Source: Stentor coeruleus
Lineage: Eukaryota; Ciliophora; Heterotrichea; Heterotrichida; Stentoridae
DNA length: 48,960 nt
Assembly: GCA_001970955.1 (NCBI GenBank)
Contig: MPUH01000509.1
Location: 1-48,960 of the forward strand
Direction: 5' to 3'
The translations under genes and the position numbers were made by a program. Numbering within the stretch: position 1 is the first letter of the stretch; each line of letters opens with the position of its first letter. Shown here in pieces: positions 20,929 through 30,567 of this stretch. A model generated the notes under the pieces. That model was not told the DNA's origin. It did no database searches and saw only the letters and a program-made list of their open reading frames with translations.

Positions 20929-21699
20929 ATGACCATTAATAAAATGTGCAATTTGAATATCAAGTGCCAAGTCAGTGATGGGTCATGCCGATGCTGCAGA
21001 AAACCCGAGGTCCAAGCAACACCTAATCCTTTATCAGTACCTTTTATGACATCAACAGACCCATCAGTGCTTTTTACCTTATTCCGAATAATTACTCAAC
21101 AGAACGAAATGATCAGGAAAATCGCAGAACAAACAAGTCTTTCTATAGAAAAAATTACAAGAATCGAACAAAGTCTTGAAGCATCCCAAAGTATAACCAC
21201 TTATAACAATGAAGATTCTACAACATCAAGTAAATTAATGAATATTCTTTGTGGAGCTAATCCTATACACACACATAGGCTTAGTTTATTAAGTGATGTT
21301 CCAAATCCAGCTTATAAAGAAAGAGCTTTTTCTTTGTTATTACAAATCGTTGATGAAAATGGAAATAAAGTGGTTTTGACAGAAAATATTAAATTTTCAT
21401 TGATGTTGTTTAGTACTGAAAGTCCTTCGAAGGTTATGAAAGTTAACACGGCTGGTGATCAGATTATGAGAGGGACCATTGAAGTTGAAGCTAATAGCAC
21501 GGTGTTTTTTAGGAAAATTGTACTTAAGGAAGTGTCATCACATTTCCGAAACGGGCACTTTTTTTTGGTTGTTGCGCCAAAAGGTTGCAGTTATATTAAG
21601 CCACTTATAGTAGAGAACTTTGTCGTTAAGGCAAGGAAGATGGGTGCTGGCAAGGCTGAAAAGAAAGCGAAAGTGGATGATAAGCCTGTTCAAGTATAA
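20929..21699 (+). CDS. Protein with unrecognised C-terminal domain and Cys-rich N-terminus
   Basis: 256-residue protein, intron-free. Residues 7-26 carry five cysteines (CNLNIKCQVSDGSCRCCRK), a possible small metal-binding or acylated segment. Residues about 55-90 form a short amphipathic helix, perhaps a coiled coil. Residues about 115-240 are the domain shared with the protein at 17033-17713: FSLLLQIVDENGNKVV, AGDQIMRGTIEVE, KIVLKEVSSHFRNG and IKPLIVENFVVKARK. The C-terminus is Lys-rich. The pattern of a variable N-terminus and a conserved beta-rich C-terminus suggests a lineage-expanded family. Function is unknown; a CBP60- or velvet-like Ig fold is a weak guess. Confidence 0.8.
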   Translation: MTINKMCNLNIKCQVSDGSCRCCRKPEVQATPNPLSVPFMTSTDPSVLFTLFRIITQQNEMIRKIAEQTSLSIEKITRIEQSLEASQSITTYNNEDSTTSSKLMNILCGANPIHTHRLSLLSDVPNPAYKERAFSLLLQIVDENGNKVVLTENIKFSLMLFSTESPSKVMKVNTAGDQIMRGTIEVEANSTVFFRKIVLKEVSSHFRNGHFFLVVAPKGCSYIKPLIVENFVVKARKMGAGKAEKKAKVDDKPVQV

Positions 21700-22553
21700 T
21701 TACGTATTAGAGTTTATATATGATAAACATATGTTTGAAAGATGTGTGGGTTTTTTTTTGTTTTTTTTTAGAAGGGTAGTGAAATTAATAATAAAATATG
21801 GGGTTTATACTGGATTGTATGATTTTGAAAATTTATTTTTTAGTATGATATATTTGTAGTTGAAAGTAGTATTTTAAAATATTATAAATTTATTTTATAA
21901 GTCATTATAAATTAGGTGTTAGTTCATAATANGTTTATATATGATAAACATATGTTTGAAAGATGTGTGGGTTTTTTTTTGTTTTTTTTTAGAAGGATAG
22001 TGAAATTAATAATAAAATATGGGGTTTATACTGGATTGTATGATTTTGAAAATTTATTTTTTAGTATGATATATTTGTAGTTGAAAGTAGTATATTAAAA
22101 TATTATAAATTTATTTTATAAGTCATTATAAATTAGGTGTTAGTTCATAATGAGTTTATAACTTGATGAAATAATGTAATATTGTAAATACTATTTTCAA
22201 TACTATAAACTATATATTCTAAACTTAATATATATCAAAATATATCAAAATGCCAATTTATAATTCAAACTAATAAATCTAACAACCAACACCCACTTTC
22301 CAATAAAAAAAAAACTATCATCATTCTCTATTTTAATTTTTTTCAAGACAACTTAATACATATCTCCTTTCCCAATATAATAATAAATTAAAGATTTATA
22401 TATATATATAATTTCAATATATTCAATAATATTACTTATTATACCTATAAATTTATTTTCTAAAATCCCATAAATAAACCTTAATTAAATAAGTTTCTAC
22501 AAATTCTTAAACAACCATACATAAAATCTAACCCATATAACAATCCTATTATA
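21700..22553. other. Intergenic between convergent genes
   Basis: No gene is seen. Most of it is a 219-base sequence present twice around an N, followed by A/C-rich sequence from about 22240. Confidence 0.5.
21712..22152. repeat. About 220-base duplication around an N
   Basis: Bases 21712-21931 and 21933-22152 are near-identical, separated by N at 21932. At least two single-base differences exist (AGAAGGGTAG versus AGAAGGATAG; AGTATTTTAA versus AGTATATTAA), which suggests two haplotypes or sequencing error rather than one exact overlap. Confidence 0.85.
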
Positions 22554-25217
22554 TTAAATATCTTCTTCAATAATCGGGGTTTCTCCTCTTAAAATCTCTT
22601 CATCAATTTCCTTCTCAACAATATACTCCTTAGTATCTTTTCCTTTCCCTCTATTCCTCAGATTTTCTTGTGTTTTTTCTATTTTCTCCATTTCAACTGC
22701 AGTAAAAGTTTCAATGAAATTCTCCAAACTAATAAACCCTCCTCCACTTTTTGTTATAAGTTTATTTCTCTCATAACTTATCATAACTTTTTTATTACCA
22801 AAATAATAAACCCCATAAGCAACTCTACGAAAAGGAACAACCAACCCTGAATCTCTAGAATTTAAATAATTTGCTAATGCTTCATCAATATAATCCCCTT
22901 CAACTGGAGTATATATTGGGTTTTGTTCTTTAAGTTCATTAACTGCATCTCTTAAAGCTTCAATTTCCATATTTTTACCGTTTATTAGGAATTTTAGATT
23001 TTCTGATATACGTTTTTGATGCAGATTCGATTGACTGAAACTGAAGATGAAATCAGAAAAATAATTGATTTCGTTTATGAGTATGTCTTTGTTAGATTCA
23101 CAGGTTTTGTATTTGGCGTATAAGGATTCTATGGTTTTTTCAACTTGGAGTTTTCGGTTGTAGATTTCTTCAATATGAGAAGTTTCAGACTTGAGTTTTT
23201 TTAACTGTTTTTGGAGATCGGACAGAGTTTCGGTAAAGATATGGGAGGATTTGTTGTTGGAGATTTGGGATTTCTGAGTTAGGTTGGTGTCTTTTTCGAT
23301 TTTTTGTAGAAGGAAAATCGTGTCGGTATGGCTTTCATCTTTACTCATCCGGAGTTTGATAAGTTCTTTTTTCATTTTCTCGTTATTCATACAGCAGTCT
23401 TCGTATTGGTTTTTAAAATACTCAAACATTTTCTCAAACTCTATATTCACATAATTTACTCCACTTAATCCAAGAATTTCCCCAATCATTTTCGCGCTAT
23501 TATTTTCCAGTTTATCTATATCAATTTTGATATCCATAACTTCTTTATTCAATATTTCTTTTTCACATACCATTTTCTTTAAAATTTCTTCTGATTCTTC
23601 ATTATAACTCTTATACTCACCTACAATCATTATTATTTTCTCATCTAATTCACTACGTTTCGCATCTAATTTAGTCAAAGCTTCAGCGAAACTCCTGATT
23701 TCTTCCCAAGTTGAACTTTGACTAGTTGATTTGTATATTTTTTCCCTTTCTTCTTTTACAACTTGGAGTTTTTTACTAAGTTTTTCTTTTTCATGCTGCA
23801 AAAGTTCGATTTTTTTACTTGTCGAGTCTATCAAACTCTGTAAATTGTTGTTGTTTTCTTTAGTTTTTTGTATAAACAGCTCATAATTATCAACTTCTTT
23901 TTGAAACTCATGCTTTGTAGCTTTAATCGAGCTTCTAAAAACTCCTTCTGACTTATTATTATCATCAACAATCTGAGAAACTGCTTTTATTTCATCATTT
24001 TGCCCTGTTGTTAAAAGTTTTTTACCTAGCATTCCACATATACACCTAGCCAAGCAGTCAATATTTTTAATAGAAACTTTTTCAATTGATAAATCAACTG
24101 TAGAAAATACATCTAAAATATTCTCTTCATCACATCTAAAATTCGATATAATGCTTGTGTTTATTGATTTTTGAGATATAGCTGGGGTTGAAAGTCCTGA
24201 TGTTATACTACGTCTTATAGGTGAACGGATTGGACTACGGGATTCACGTGTTTTTGCTTCTTCGACTATTTTTGTAAAAACTTGACCCATTTCGTTTTTC
24301 AGCAGGTTGAAAATTTTAGTCACTTTTAATAAGAACTTCTCACAGCTAATGGTATTTTGCAAATAACTGCAAGGGGAGTATATGTTATTCTGAGTAGGTT
24401 TTTTAGATTTTGGGGGCTTGGCTATGGTTCCTTCGGCTAAATCCTGTGCTTTTTCTTTAAAAAATAAAGTTTTCTGATCATTTCCTATTTTTTTTTCACT
24501 TTTCCTTTCAATTTTTTCTAATATCTCCTCTTCATCAGACCAGATTTCCTCTTTTTCTTTTTCTTCCTCTTTTGCATTTTTCTCAGTAGGACCAAAATTT
24601 TCCCCACCTCCCGATTCTTTTATCTTATCTTTTGCTTCTAAAGTTTCTATATCAAGTAAATTAGCATCAGGTGTTCTTAATAAATCCTCACTTGAATTCA
24701 AAGTATTATCCAATATACTATTAAGATTAGCCAATGATGACTGTAAATCCCCTTCTCTAATTTTAGGAGAAGATTCTATAGATATCAAAACCTCAGATGA
24801 TGGGGATAAACTGCTCATTGATGAATTTCCTATATTTTCATTAGTATTTTCTAATGAGGCTTGAAATCTTAAAGCCAGAATTTTTGAATCATTTTCTTCA
24901 ATATCTGACCTTTGGGATATAAAAGCAATGTTTTCTTGGCTGACTTCAATTTTAACTAAGTCATTAAAAACTCCTAAAAGGGTTTCTGAGAACATGAACT
25001 CGAAATTAAATGCTTGCGAGCCAAGGATCGCATTTTCATATTGTATTAACAAGTGGATGTTTTCTGATTTATTAGGCTGTATGATTTTATAAGACAGTTT
25101 TTCAAGTATTCTTAGTTGACTATATTGGTTTTGAACAGATACTCTACAAATAATTTTCTCAGGAGATTTCAGCCATGTAGCAGAAGCTTCTAATAAGCTG
25201 ATATTCAATATTTTCAT
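22554..25217 (-). CDS. Long coiled-coil protein, C2-like N-terminus and GAR-like C-terminus
   Basis: 887-residue protein without introns. Residues 1-95 (ILNISLLEASATWLKSPEKI, then alternating strands) look like a C2-type beta-sandwich. An acidic, disordered stretch follows with a run of K/E (about 190-240). Residues about 430-740 are strong coiled coil. The C-terminal 110 residues contain a compact domain with VAYGVYYFGNKKVMISYER and then KSGGGFISLENFIETF, which recalls the GAR/GAS2 microtubule-binding motif (VGGGW-x-L-x-x-FL). It is probably a cytoskeletal linker. The start is eight bases from that of the divergent ArfGAP gene. No exact family is recognised, and both end domains are suggestions. 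Confidence 0.85.
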   Translation of the reverse strand: MKILNISLLEASATWLKSPEKIICRVSVQNQYSQLRILEKLSYKIIQPNKSENIHLLIQYENAILGSQAFNFEFMFSETLLGVFNDLVKIEVSQENIAFISQRSDIEENDSKILALRFQASLENTNENIGNSSMSSLSPSSEVLISIESSPKIREGDLQSSLANLNSILDNTLNSSEDLLRTPDANLLDIETLEAKDKIKESGGGENFGPTEKNAKEEEKEKEEIWSDEEEILEKIERKSEKKIGNDQKTLFFKEKAQDLAEGTIAKPPKSKKPTQNNIYSPCSYLQNTISCEKFLLKVTKIFNLLKNEMGQVFTKIVEEAKTRESRSPIRSPIRRSITSGLSTPAISQKSINTSIISNFRCDEENILDVFSTVDLSIEKVSIKNIDCLARCICGMLGKKLLTTGQNDEIKAVSQIVDDNNKSEGVFRSSIKATKHEFQKEVDNYELFIQKTKENNNNLQSLIDSTSKKIELLQHEKEKLSKKLQVVKEEREKIYKSTSQSSTWEEIRSFAEALTKLDAKRSELDEKIIMIVGEYKSYNEESEEILKKMVCEKEILNKEVMDIKIDIDKLENNSAKMIGEILGLSGVNYVNIEFEKMFEYFKNQYEDCCMNNEKMKKELIKLRMSKDESHTDTIFLLQKIEKDTNLTQKSQISNNKSSHIFTETLSDLQKQLKKLKSETSHIEEIYNRKLQVEKTIESLYAKYKTCESNKDILINEINYFSDFIFSFSQSNLHQKRISENLKFLINGKNMEIEALRDAVNELKEQNPIYTPVEGDYIDEALANYLNSRDSGLVVPFRRVAYGVYYFGNKKVMISYERNKLITKSGGGFISLENFIETFTAVEMEKIEKTQENLRNRGKGKDTKEYIVEKEIDEEILRGETPIIEEDI

Positions 25218-25225
25218 GATTATAA

Positions 25226-27115
25226 ATGAAAAGAGGTATAGATACTAGTGTTGAGCTCGCAGAGCTCAGGAAAATCCCAGCTAACAAGAGATGCTTTGAT
25301 TGCAGCCAAGCAGGGACAACTTATGCTGTTCCAGAACTAGGGATTTTTTTGTGTTCTATTTGTGGAGGTATACATAGAGAATTTAATCATAGGGTCAAAG
25401 GACTTTCAACATGCAACTTTAATGAGACTGAAGTGAATAAATTGAAAAACATGGGCAATGAAAAAGCAGCTTTTAGCTGGATGGGACGACATGATCCTAG
25501 AGTATTCCCTATTCCTGATTTAAAGGACGCGAATAAACTAAAAGATTTCCTTCGGCTTAAGTATTTAGACAAAAGGTTTTATGAAAATAGAGAAGCCCCT
25601 CCAGTTCAGGCACAGCCTGAACCCCCTAAACCTGTGGAGAAAAAACTTGAAAAAGCTCAAACTTCAAACTTTATAAATCTTTTGGATGATGAGCCTGCCC
25701 CTGTTTATAAACAACATAAAGCATCTAGTGAGATTTCTTATGCGGCTAATCAAAATTTGGGTGCACAGAATAGTGGGAATTTTTTTGCCACAAACTTTCC
25801 ACCACCAAATAACCCTGGGATGAATATGTTCCCACAACCAAGTGCGCAATTTCCCCCTGTTAACCCTTTGCCACAATATTCACAGGGAAATAATCCTCAG
25901 CCTTATCCTCCTGCTAACAACCCTCAAACATATCCTCCAGCGAATAACCCTCAATCATATCCTCCAGCAAATAATCCTCAATCATATCCTCCAGCAAATA
26001 ATCCTCAATCATATCCTCCAGCAAATAATCCTCAATCATATCCTCCAGCAAATAATCCTCAATCATATCCTCCAGCGAATAATCCTCAATCATATCCTCC
26101 AGCAAATAATCCTCAATCATACCAACCGGCGAATAACTCTCAGAATTATCCTCCTGCTAATAATCCTCAATCTTATCCACAAGCTAGCAATCCTCCGAAT
26201 TACCCTCCTGCTAATAATCCTCAATCTTATCCACAAGCTAAAAATCCTCAGAATTATCCTTCTGTTAGTAACCCTCAATCTTACCCACCTCAAAATCCAC
26301 AAGCTAATAACCCTCAGAATTACCCTTCTGCTAACAACCCTCAATCATATCCATCTTCAAACCCAACAAATCAATTCCGATCAGTTAGCCCAACTCCTCA
26401 ATATCCTCCTTCCAATCCTCCTCAGTTCTCAATATCAAACTCAAGCCCTAATCTCTTCCAATCTACTTCAAATCGCTCAACAACACCAACCCGTGCCCCA
26501 CAATATTCTTCTTCAAATCCAAACCCTCAAAGCAATCCACAACCCTATTCTACGAAACCTCAAAACCGTCCAGTATCTCCAGTATTAAACATCTCAGGAG
26601 GTTTCCAACCATTTGTATCAGCCCCAAATTACTCAGCCCAAGCATCAAACTTCCCCCCAAGCAACCAAAACTTCCCTCAAGCTCCAAGCAATTACCCTCC
26701 AAATTACAATTTCCCTCAAAACTACCCATCAGCCCCAACATCTAATCCACCTCCTGCACCAATTGCAACATATAATCAATTTCCATCAAATTACAATTAT
26801 CCACAAGGACCAAGTCTTTCACCACCTATAGTAAATCCTTCAAATCAAGCATTTTTCTCTAAACCTGTTGACCCATTTGAAAAAATATTTGAAGAAGAAA
26901 GAGAAAAAAAACTTATCGACAAACAGAAAAAAATGCATATAACTCCAGCACAAAATCTTATGATACAACAATATACTGTACAAGCTCAAATGTATCAGAA
27001 AAATTATGGGGTACAATATCCTTATACTTTTCAACAATGGGTTGAACTTAATAACCCCCCTGTACCTCAAGAGAGTAGACCTCATAGTAAAAATCCTTTT
27101 GATATGTTTGCTTAA
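25226..27115 (+). CDS. AGFG-type ArfGAP with 9-residue repeats and NPF motif
   Basis: 629-residue Arf GTPase-activating protein. The N-terminal ArfGAP zinc finger is complete: C23-x2-C26-x16-C43-x2-C46, followed by GGIHREFNHRVKGLS with the candidate arginine finger Arg51. The segment GNEKAAFSWMGRHDPR...IPDLKD and the KYLDKRFY end match AGFG1/HRB rather than other ArfGAPs. A long disordered P/N/Q/S/Y region contains tandem 9-residue units (SYPPANNPQ, 27 bases each) from about 25900 to 26370, six of them perfect. The C-terminus has a helical segment and the EH-domain ligand NPF in KNPFDMFA. It probably links Arf GTPases, clathrin coats and EH proteins in endocytosis. Confidence 0.92.
   Translation: MKRGIDTSVELAELRKIPANKRCFDCSQAGTTYAVPELGIFLCSICGGIHREFNHRVKGLSTCNFNETEVNKLKNMGNEKAAFSWMGRHDPRVFPIPDLKDANKLKDFLRLKYLDKRFYENREAPPVQAQPEPPKPVEKKLEKAQTSNFINLLDDEPAPVYKQHKASSEISYAANQNLGAQNSGNFFATNFPPPNNPGMNMFPQPSAQFPPVNPLPQYSQGNNPQPYPPANNPQTYPPANNPQSYPPANNPQSYPPANNPQSYPPANNPQSYPPANNPQSYPPANNPQSYPPANNPQSYQPANNSQNYPPANNPQSYPQASNPPNYPPANNPQSYPQAKNPQNYPSVSNPQSYPPQNPQANNPQNYPSANNPQSYPSSNPTNQFRSVSPTPQYPPSNPPQFSISNSSPNLFQSTSNRSTTPTRAPQYSSSNPNPQSNPQPYSTKPQNRPVSPVLNISGGFQPFVSAPNYSAQASNFPPSNQNFPQAPSNYPPNYNFPQNYPSAPTSNPPPAPIATYNQFPSNYNYPQGPSLSPPIVNPSNQAFFSKPVDPFEKIFEEEREKKLIDKQKKMHITPAQNLMIQQYTVQAQMYQKNYGVQYPYTFQQWVELNNPPVPQESRPHSKNPFDMFA
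25900..26370 (+). repeat. 27-base tandem repeat array within the ArfGAP gene
   Basis: In-frame units encode SYPPANNPQ. Six perfect units start at 25955, 25982, 26009, 26036, 26063 and 26090. They are flanked by variants (TYPPANNPQ, SYQPANNSQ, SYPQASNPP, NYPSANNPQ). The array keeps several other frames open, which produces false reading frames on both strands. Confidence 0.9.
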
Positions 27116-27293
27116 TAGGAATTATATGATTTTAGTAGATTGATTTAAGTTTTAATGATTAGTTTAAGGATGAGTTTTTTTTTTTTGAAGATGATAAAAT
27201 ATAAATTTATGTTTTAGAAATTTATTGAGTAGATTTTTTAAGTTATTAAAACATTTGATTAAAAAACTATTTTTTTCATACTAAACACTATAT

Positions 27294-29174
27294 CTAATTA
27301 TTAGTAAATTCTTGTTCAACCTCTGTCTCACTCCATTCAAAAGTTGTTAAATTAACCTGAAACAAAACCCCAGCCGTCGAATAAATATACCCAACAGAGT
27401 TATAAACCAAGCCTGGGCTCTCAAAAGTATACGTCGAAGAATTATCAGGAAGATTCGATTTCTTAACAAAAGTTTCTCCATCAAACAAAAAACACTCATT
27501 CAATGCATTCCCTTCATTATCCTCCCCTCCAAAAATTAATACCATATCATTAGCAGTTTGTAAACTTCCCATACTTTTCCCATTATATGGATATGTTACA
27601 ACTTTAGATGTCCATACTTTAGACTCAAAGTCCATAACCTGCACATAATTCGTCACATTTTCCACACCATCTTCATCAACTTCTTCTCCACCAATAGCAT
27701 AAAGGCTATTTTTTAATACAAAACAACATGGGTATCTTGTAGAATGCATCATATTATTCAATTTCCTCCATTCATGAGTATTTATTATATAACAATATCC
27801 CAATACTTCAGGTCCTTCATCATCAAATCCAGCTACCGCATATATAATCCCACTTTGTTCAACAAGTCTTAATCCTCTTAAAGGTGAAGGTAAAGCTGGG
27901 GCTTCTTTTTCTTCTTCAGTTAAAGTGTCGTAAATAAAACATAAATTAGCTGCTTTTGATGTACTTGTCCCAACACCTCCAGCGAAAAATACTTTCCCAT
28001 CATTTAACACAAGAACTCCACTATCACGAAATTGGATGTTTTTTAAGCTATGTATTGATGATTCTTTAGATATTACATTAAAATCCCTTAAACTTTTATG
28101 TGAACATTCAGCCATATAAACATAAATACCTGCAGCTCTTGGGTTGTTTCCTATTTTATTAGCAAAAAACTCAGAAGTTGGGGGATGGAGACTATGTAAA
28201 GATTCATGGGCTATTGTTGAAGATTTAATATCATAAGTTAAAAGCAAGTCAGGCTCTGCTAAGAAGAAAATTTTAGATGAGGATTGAAAACCTGGAGATA
28301 AGACTATCATATTTGGTATATTGAAATCTCTAACATTGTTAGCTGTGGATTCTAAAATTGTAAAGACTTTTGTTGAAAAAATGTTATACTCAGCTAAACC
28401 TCCAAGGACTAAAGTTTTACCTGAACAATTTAATGCTATTGAACCTATTGTTGCTATAGGATGATCAAAATTAGCCTGGTCCCATTTTTTTTGAGGGATG
28501 TTGTATATATAGACAGTGTTTCTTTTTATGAATTTGCTTTCATCTTGTACTGATGAGAAACCCCCACATACAAAAATCATGTCGTCACGTAAGTAACAGG
28601 TTGGAAGGCATAGTTGTTTTGGACAGTTTTCAAGAAGTTCCCATTTGTTAGTTTCGATGTAGTAACAACAGAAATCACTACCTTTATAGTCATAGAATTC
28701 TTCTATGTTGCTGTCATTAAGCTTGGTTTGAAGACCTCCTACTAAGAATACACAGTTTTTATTTTTGTAGTAGATTAGAGTAGTTGAAACACATGATATT
28801 GGCATGTCTTCAGTTCTATATCCTGAAAGTTTGTTTATATCAAAAATCATTACATCTTTTGAAAGCTCATCTTCTGCTTCATAACCTCCTGCGACCATAA
28901 AAATATGATTTCCCAAGTAACAAATCGAACAGGCTCTATGAAATTTGAATGGCACCGACACTGGTAAAGTGAAAGCTGAAGAATGTTTAAGACTATAAAG
29001 ATAGATTTTTGCTTGATCTGGTTCAACTTTGAATAGAAAATCCGTTGCAAGATGTGGCTCTGCTTGAGGTTGAGAAGGAGCAGCAACTACAGGTTGAGAG
29101 TTTTCAGCTGGAGGAGGGATATTTCCTGTTTCTGATGCTCCTTTTTTAGGTTTGGCTTTAATACAGTTTCCCAT
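27294..29174 (-). CDS. Acylated kelch-repeat protein
   Basis: 626-residue protein without introns. The N-terminus MGNCIKAKPKKG fits dual acylation (myristate at Gly2, palmitate at Cys4) next to a basic patch, so it is probably bound to a membrane. A Pro/Gln-rich linker precedes two kelch-type beta-propeller sets. Repeat blades are marked by GG pairs and downstream Tyr/Trp: MVAGGYEAEDE, FLVGGLQTK, FVCGGFSSVQD, LVLGGLAEY, FFAGGVGTST, YAIGGEEVDEDG and LIFGGEDNEGN. Kelch propellers are protein-interaction platforms. No BTB, BACK or F-box domain is seen, so it is not a standard ubiquitin-ligase adaptor. It converges on the ArfGAP gene, 178 bases apart. Partners are unknown. Confidence 0.9.
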   Translation of the reverse strand: MGNCIKAKPKKGASETGNIPPPAENSQPVVAAPSQPQAEPHLATDFLFKVEPDQAKIYLYSLKHSSAFTLPVSVPFKFHRACSICYLGNHIFMVAGGYEAEDELSKDVMIFDINKLSGYRTEDMPISCVSTTLIYYKNKNCVFLVGGLQTKLNDSNIEEFYDYKGSDFCCYYIETNKWELLENCPKQLCLPTCYLRDDMIFVCGGFSSVQDESKFIKRNTVYIYNIPQKKWDQANFDHPIATIGSIALNCSGKTLVLGGLAEYNIFSTKVFTILESTANNVRDFNIPNMIVLSPGFQSSSKIFFLAEPDLLLTYDIKSSTIAHESLHSLHPPTSEFFANKIGNNPRAAGIYVYMAECSHKSLRDFNVISKESSIHSLKNIQFRDSGVLVLNDGKVFFAGGVGTSTSKAANLCFIYDTLTEEEKEAPALPSPLRGLRLVEQSGIIYAVAGFDDEGPEVLGYCYIINTHEWRKLNNMMHSTRYPCCFVLKNSLYAIGGEEVDEDGVENVTNYVQVMDFESKVWTSKVVTYPYNGKSMGSLQTANDMVLIFGGEDNEGNALNECFLFDGETFVKKSNLPDNSSTYTFESPGLVYNSVGYIYSTAGVLFQVNLTTFEWSETEVEQEFTNN

Positions 29175-29725
29175 TTTTGCGGGTGATTTTTATATTTGAG
29201 TGACAAATCTGATTAGTTTATATAAAAGTTATAAAATAGTCTATTATATATGGAAGATTATATGATTATTGTTTAAGGAGTTTGAGATTATGTTTATAAT
29301 ATTTTATTATAATTTTTAATTTTAAAGAACATAAGATTGAAATATAGTTTTTAATTAAATATAAGAAATTAGCAAGAAACTCAACTGTAAGATGTATTTT
29401 TTTGAAATTGTCTTTGGAATATTAGAGGTTTTGAAAACAAAAATTTAGATGCAAAAATATATTTTTTTATAATAATACTTAGTGTATGTTATTGTTATAA
29501 GATAATAGTAAACATAGTAATTCTACTTAAAAAATGTATTATAAAATATAAGGGAAATATGATAAGCATATGCTTCAAATACTTAAATACTAATACCATT
29601 AGTCATATTATATCACCAAAAGCTTATCTTCCCAAATCAAAACCCTTATTTTTCACATTTATCCAGCACTTATACCTTCAAACTGTATCCTTCAAACCTT
29701 TAAAATACACATAAAATACTTATAA
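29175..29725. other. Intergenic, divergent gene pair
   Basis: No gene is seen. It is AT-rich with A-runs. The last 150 bases before 29726 are A/C-rich, and TTATAA is fused to the start codon. Confidence 0.5.
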
Positions 29726-30127
29726 ATGTTGCATAAAAAAATAATAAACCTAAGAAAAAAACGAGATACAGACGATAAAGCAACCTCAGCCAAAACTCTC
29801 AACCCAAAAGCAAATATTATATTAAAAACCCAAGAAGACCATAAGAAAATAAAAATCACATCAGGTAAGAGTTCGTTAAAAACTTTAAAGTCCCAACAAA
29901 CTATAATAAAAAAGACAATAAAAATGCACCAGCCTTACTTTGGAATAAGGAAAAACTCTATAGAATGTGGGAAAATACTTGAAAGTGTTTTGAAAAAGAA
30001 AGAAAAATTTGAATCTATGAGAAACGCCATAGGACGCAGAAGGTCTTTAGAAATGATAAGCTTATCTCCTATCAATAATGTTAAAGACACAAGTACGTTT
30101 GAAAATAGTTTAGAGATTATAATATAA
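29726..30127 (+). CDS. Small basic hypothetical protein
   Basis: 133-residue, Lys-rich protein (MLHKKIINLRKKRDTDD...). It has a central stretch of K/T/S repeats and a more ordered C-terminal half, including YFGIRKNSIECGKILESVLK and a possible phosphorylation site in GRRRSLEMISLSP. No family is recognised. The lysine excess suggests binding to nucleic acid or acidic filaments, but there is no domain to support a role. The start codon is preceded by CTTATAA, like other genes here. Coding preference (CAA, AAA, GAA) is normal for the window. Confidence 0.55.
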   Translation: MLHKKIINLRKKRDTDDKATSAKTLNPKANIILKTQEDHKKIKITSGKSSLKTLKSQQTIIKKTIKMHQPYFGIRKNSIECGKILESVLKKKEKFESMRNAIGRRRSLEMISLSPINNVKDTSTFENSLEIII

Positions 30128-30567
30128 GTTTTATAACAAAATTATATGAATTCAATATAACAAAATTATAAAGAAAGTGATTTAAGAAAGATAATATATA
30201 AATAATCTTTTAAGTCTAATGGTTTTACATAACAAAAAAACTATCAAGTTGATGATTTTTTCATATATGGTTTACAAAAATATATCTTATTAAACTGATA
30301 ATCCACACTAAAAAATATCATCCATCTTGCAATACAAAATCATCAAATATTTCTCTATTTCACAATAATTTCATACATAAAAAAACTATTACCCAAGTAT
30401 AATACCAAAACATAAAATAAAACAAATTTATTAACAAAAATCATCACAAAAATCCTATATTTTATTCATAACCTAAAAGTCTTCCTATAATACCCTAATG
30501 ATAATCCCTAAATACTAACCTAATAATACGGTTTTCTAATTTTACTCAAAACCCATATCTTAAACAT
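30128..30567. other. Intergenic between convergent genes
   Basis: No gene is seen. A 15-base sequence TATAACAAAATTATA occurs twice near 30132 and 30158. From about 30300 the plus strand is A/C-rich, the 3' flank of the leftward transporter gene. Confidence 0.5.

Noticed and set aside
25842..26588. Long alternate-frame readings over the ArfGAP repeat
   Set aside because: A 27-base repeat without stops keeps other frames open; only the ArfGAP frame has a domain at its start and an NPF end.
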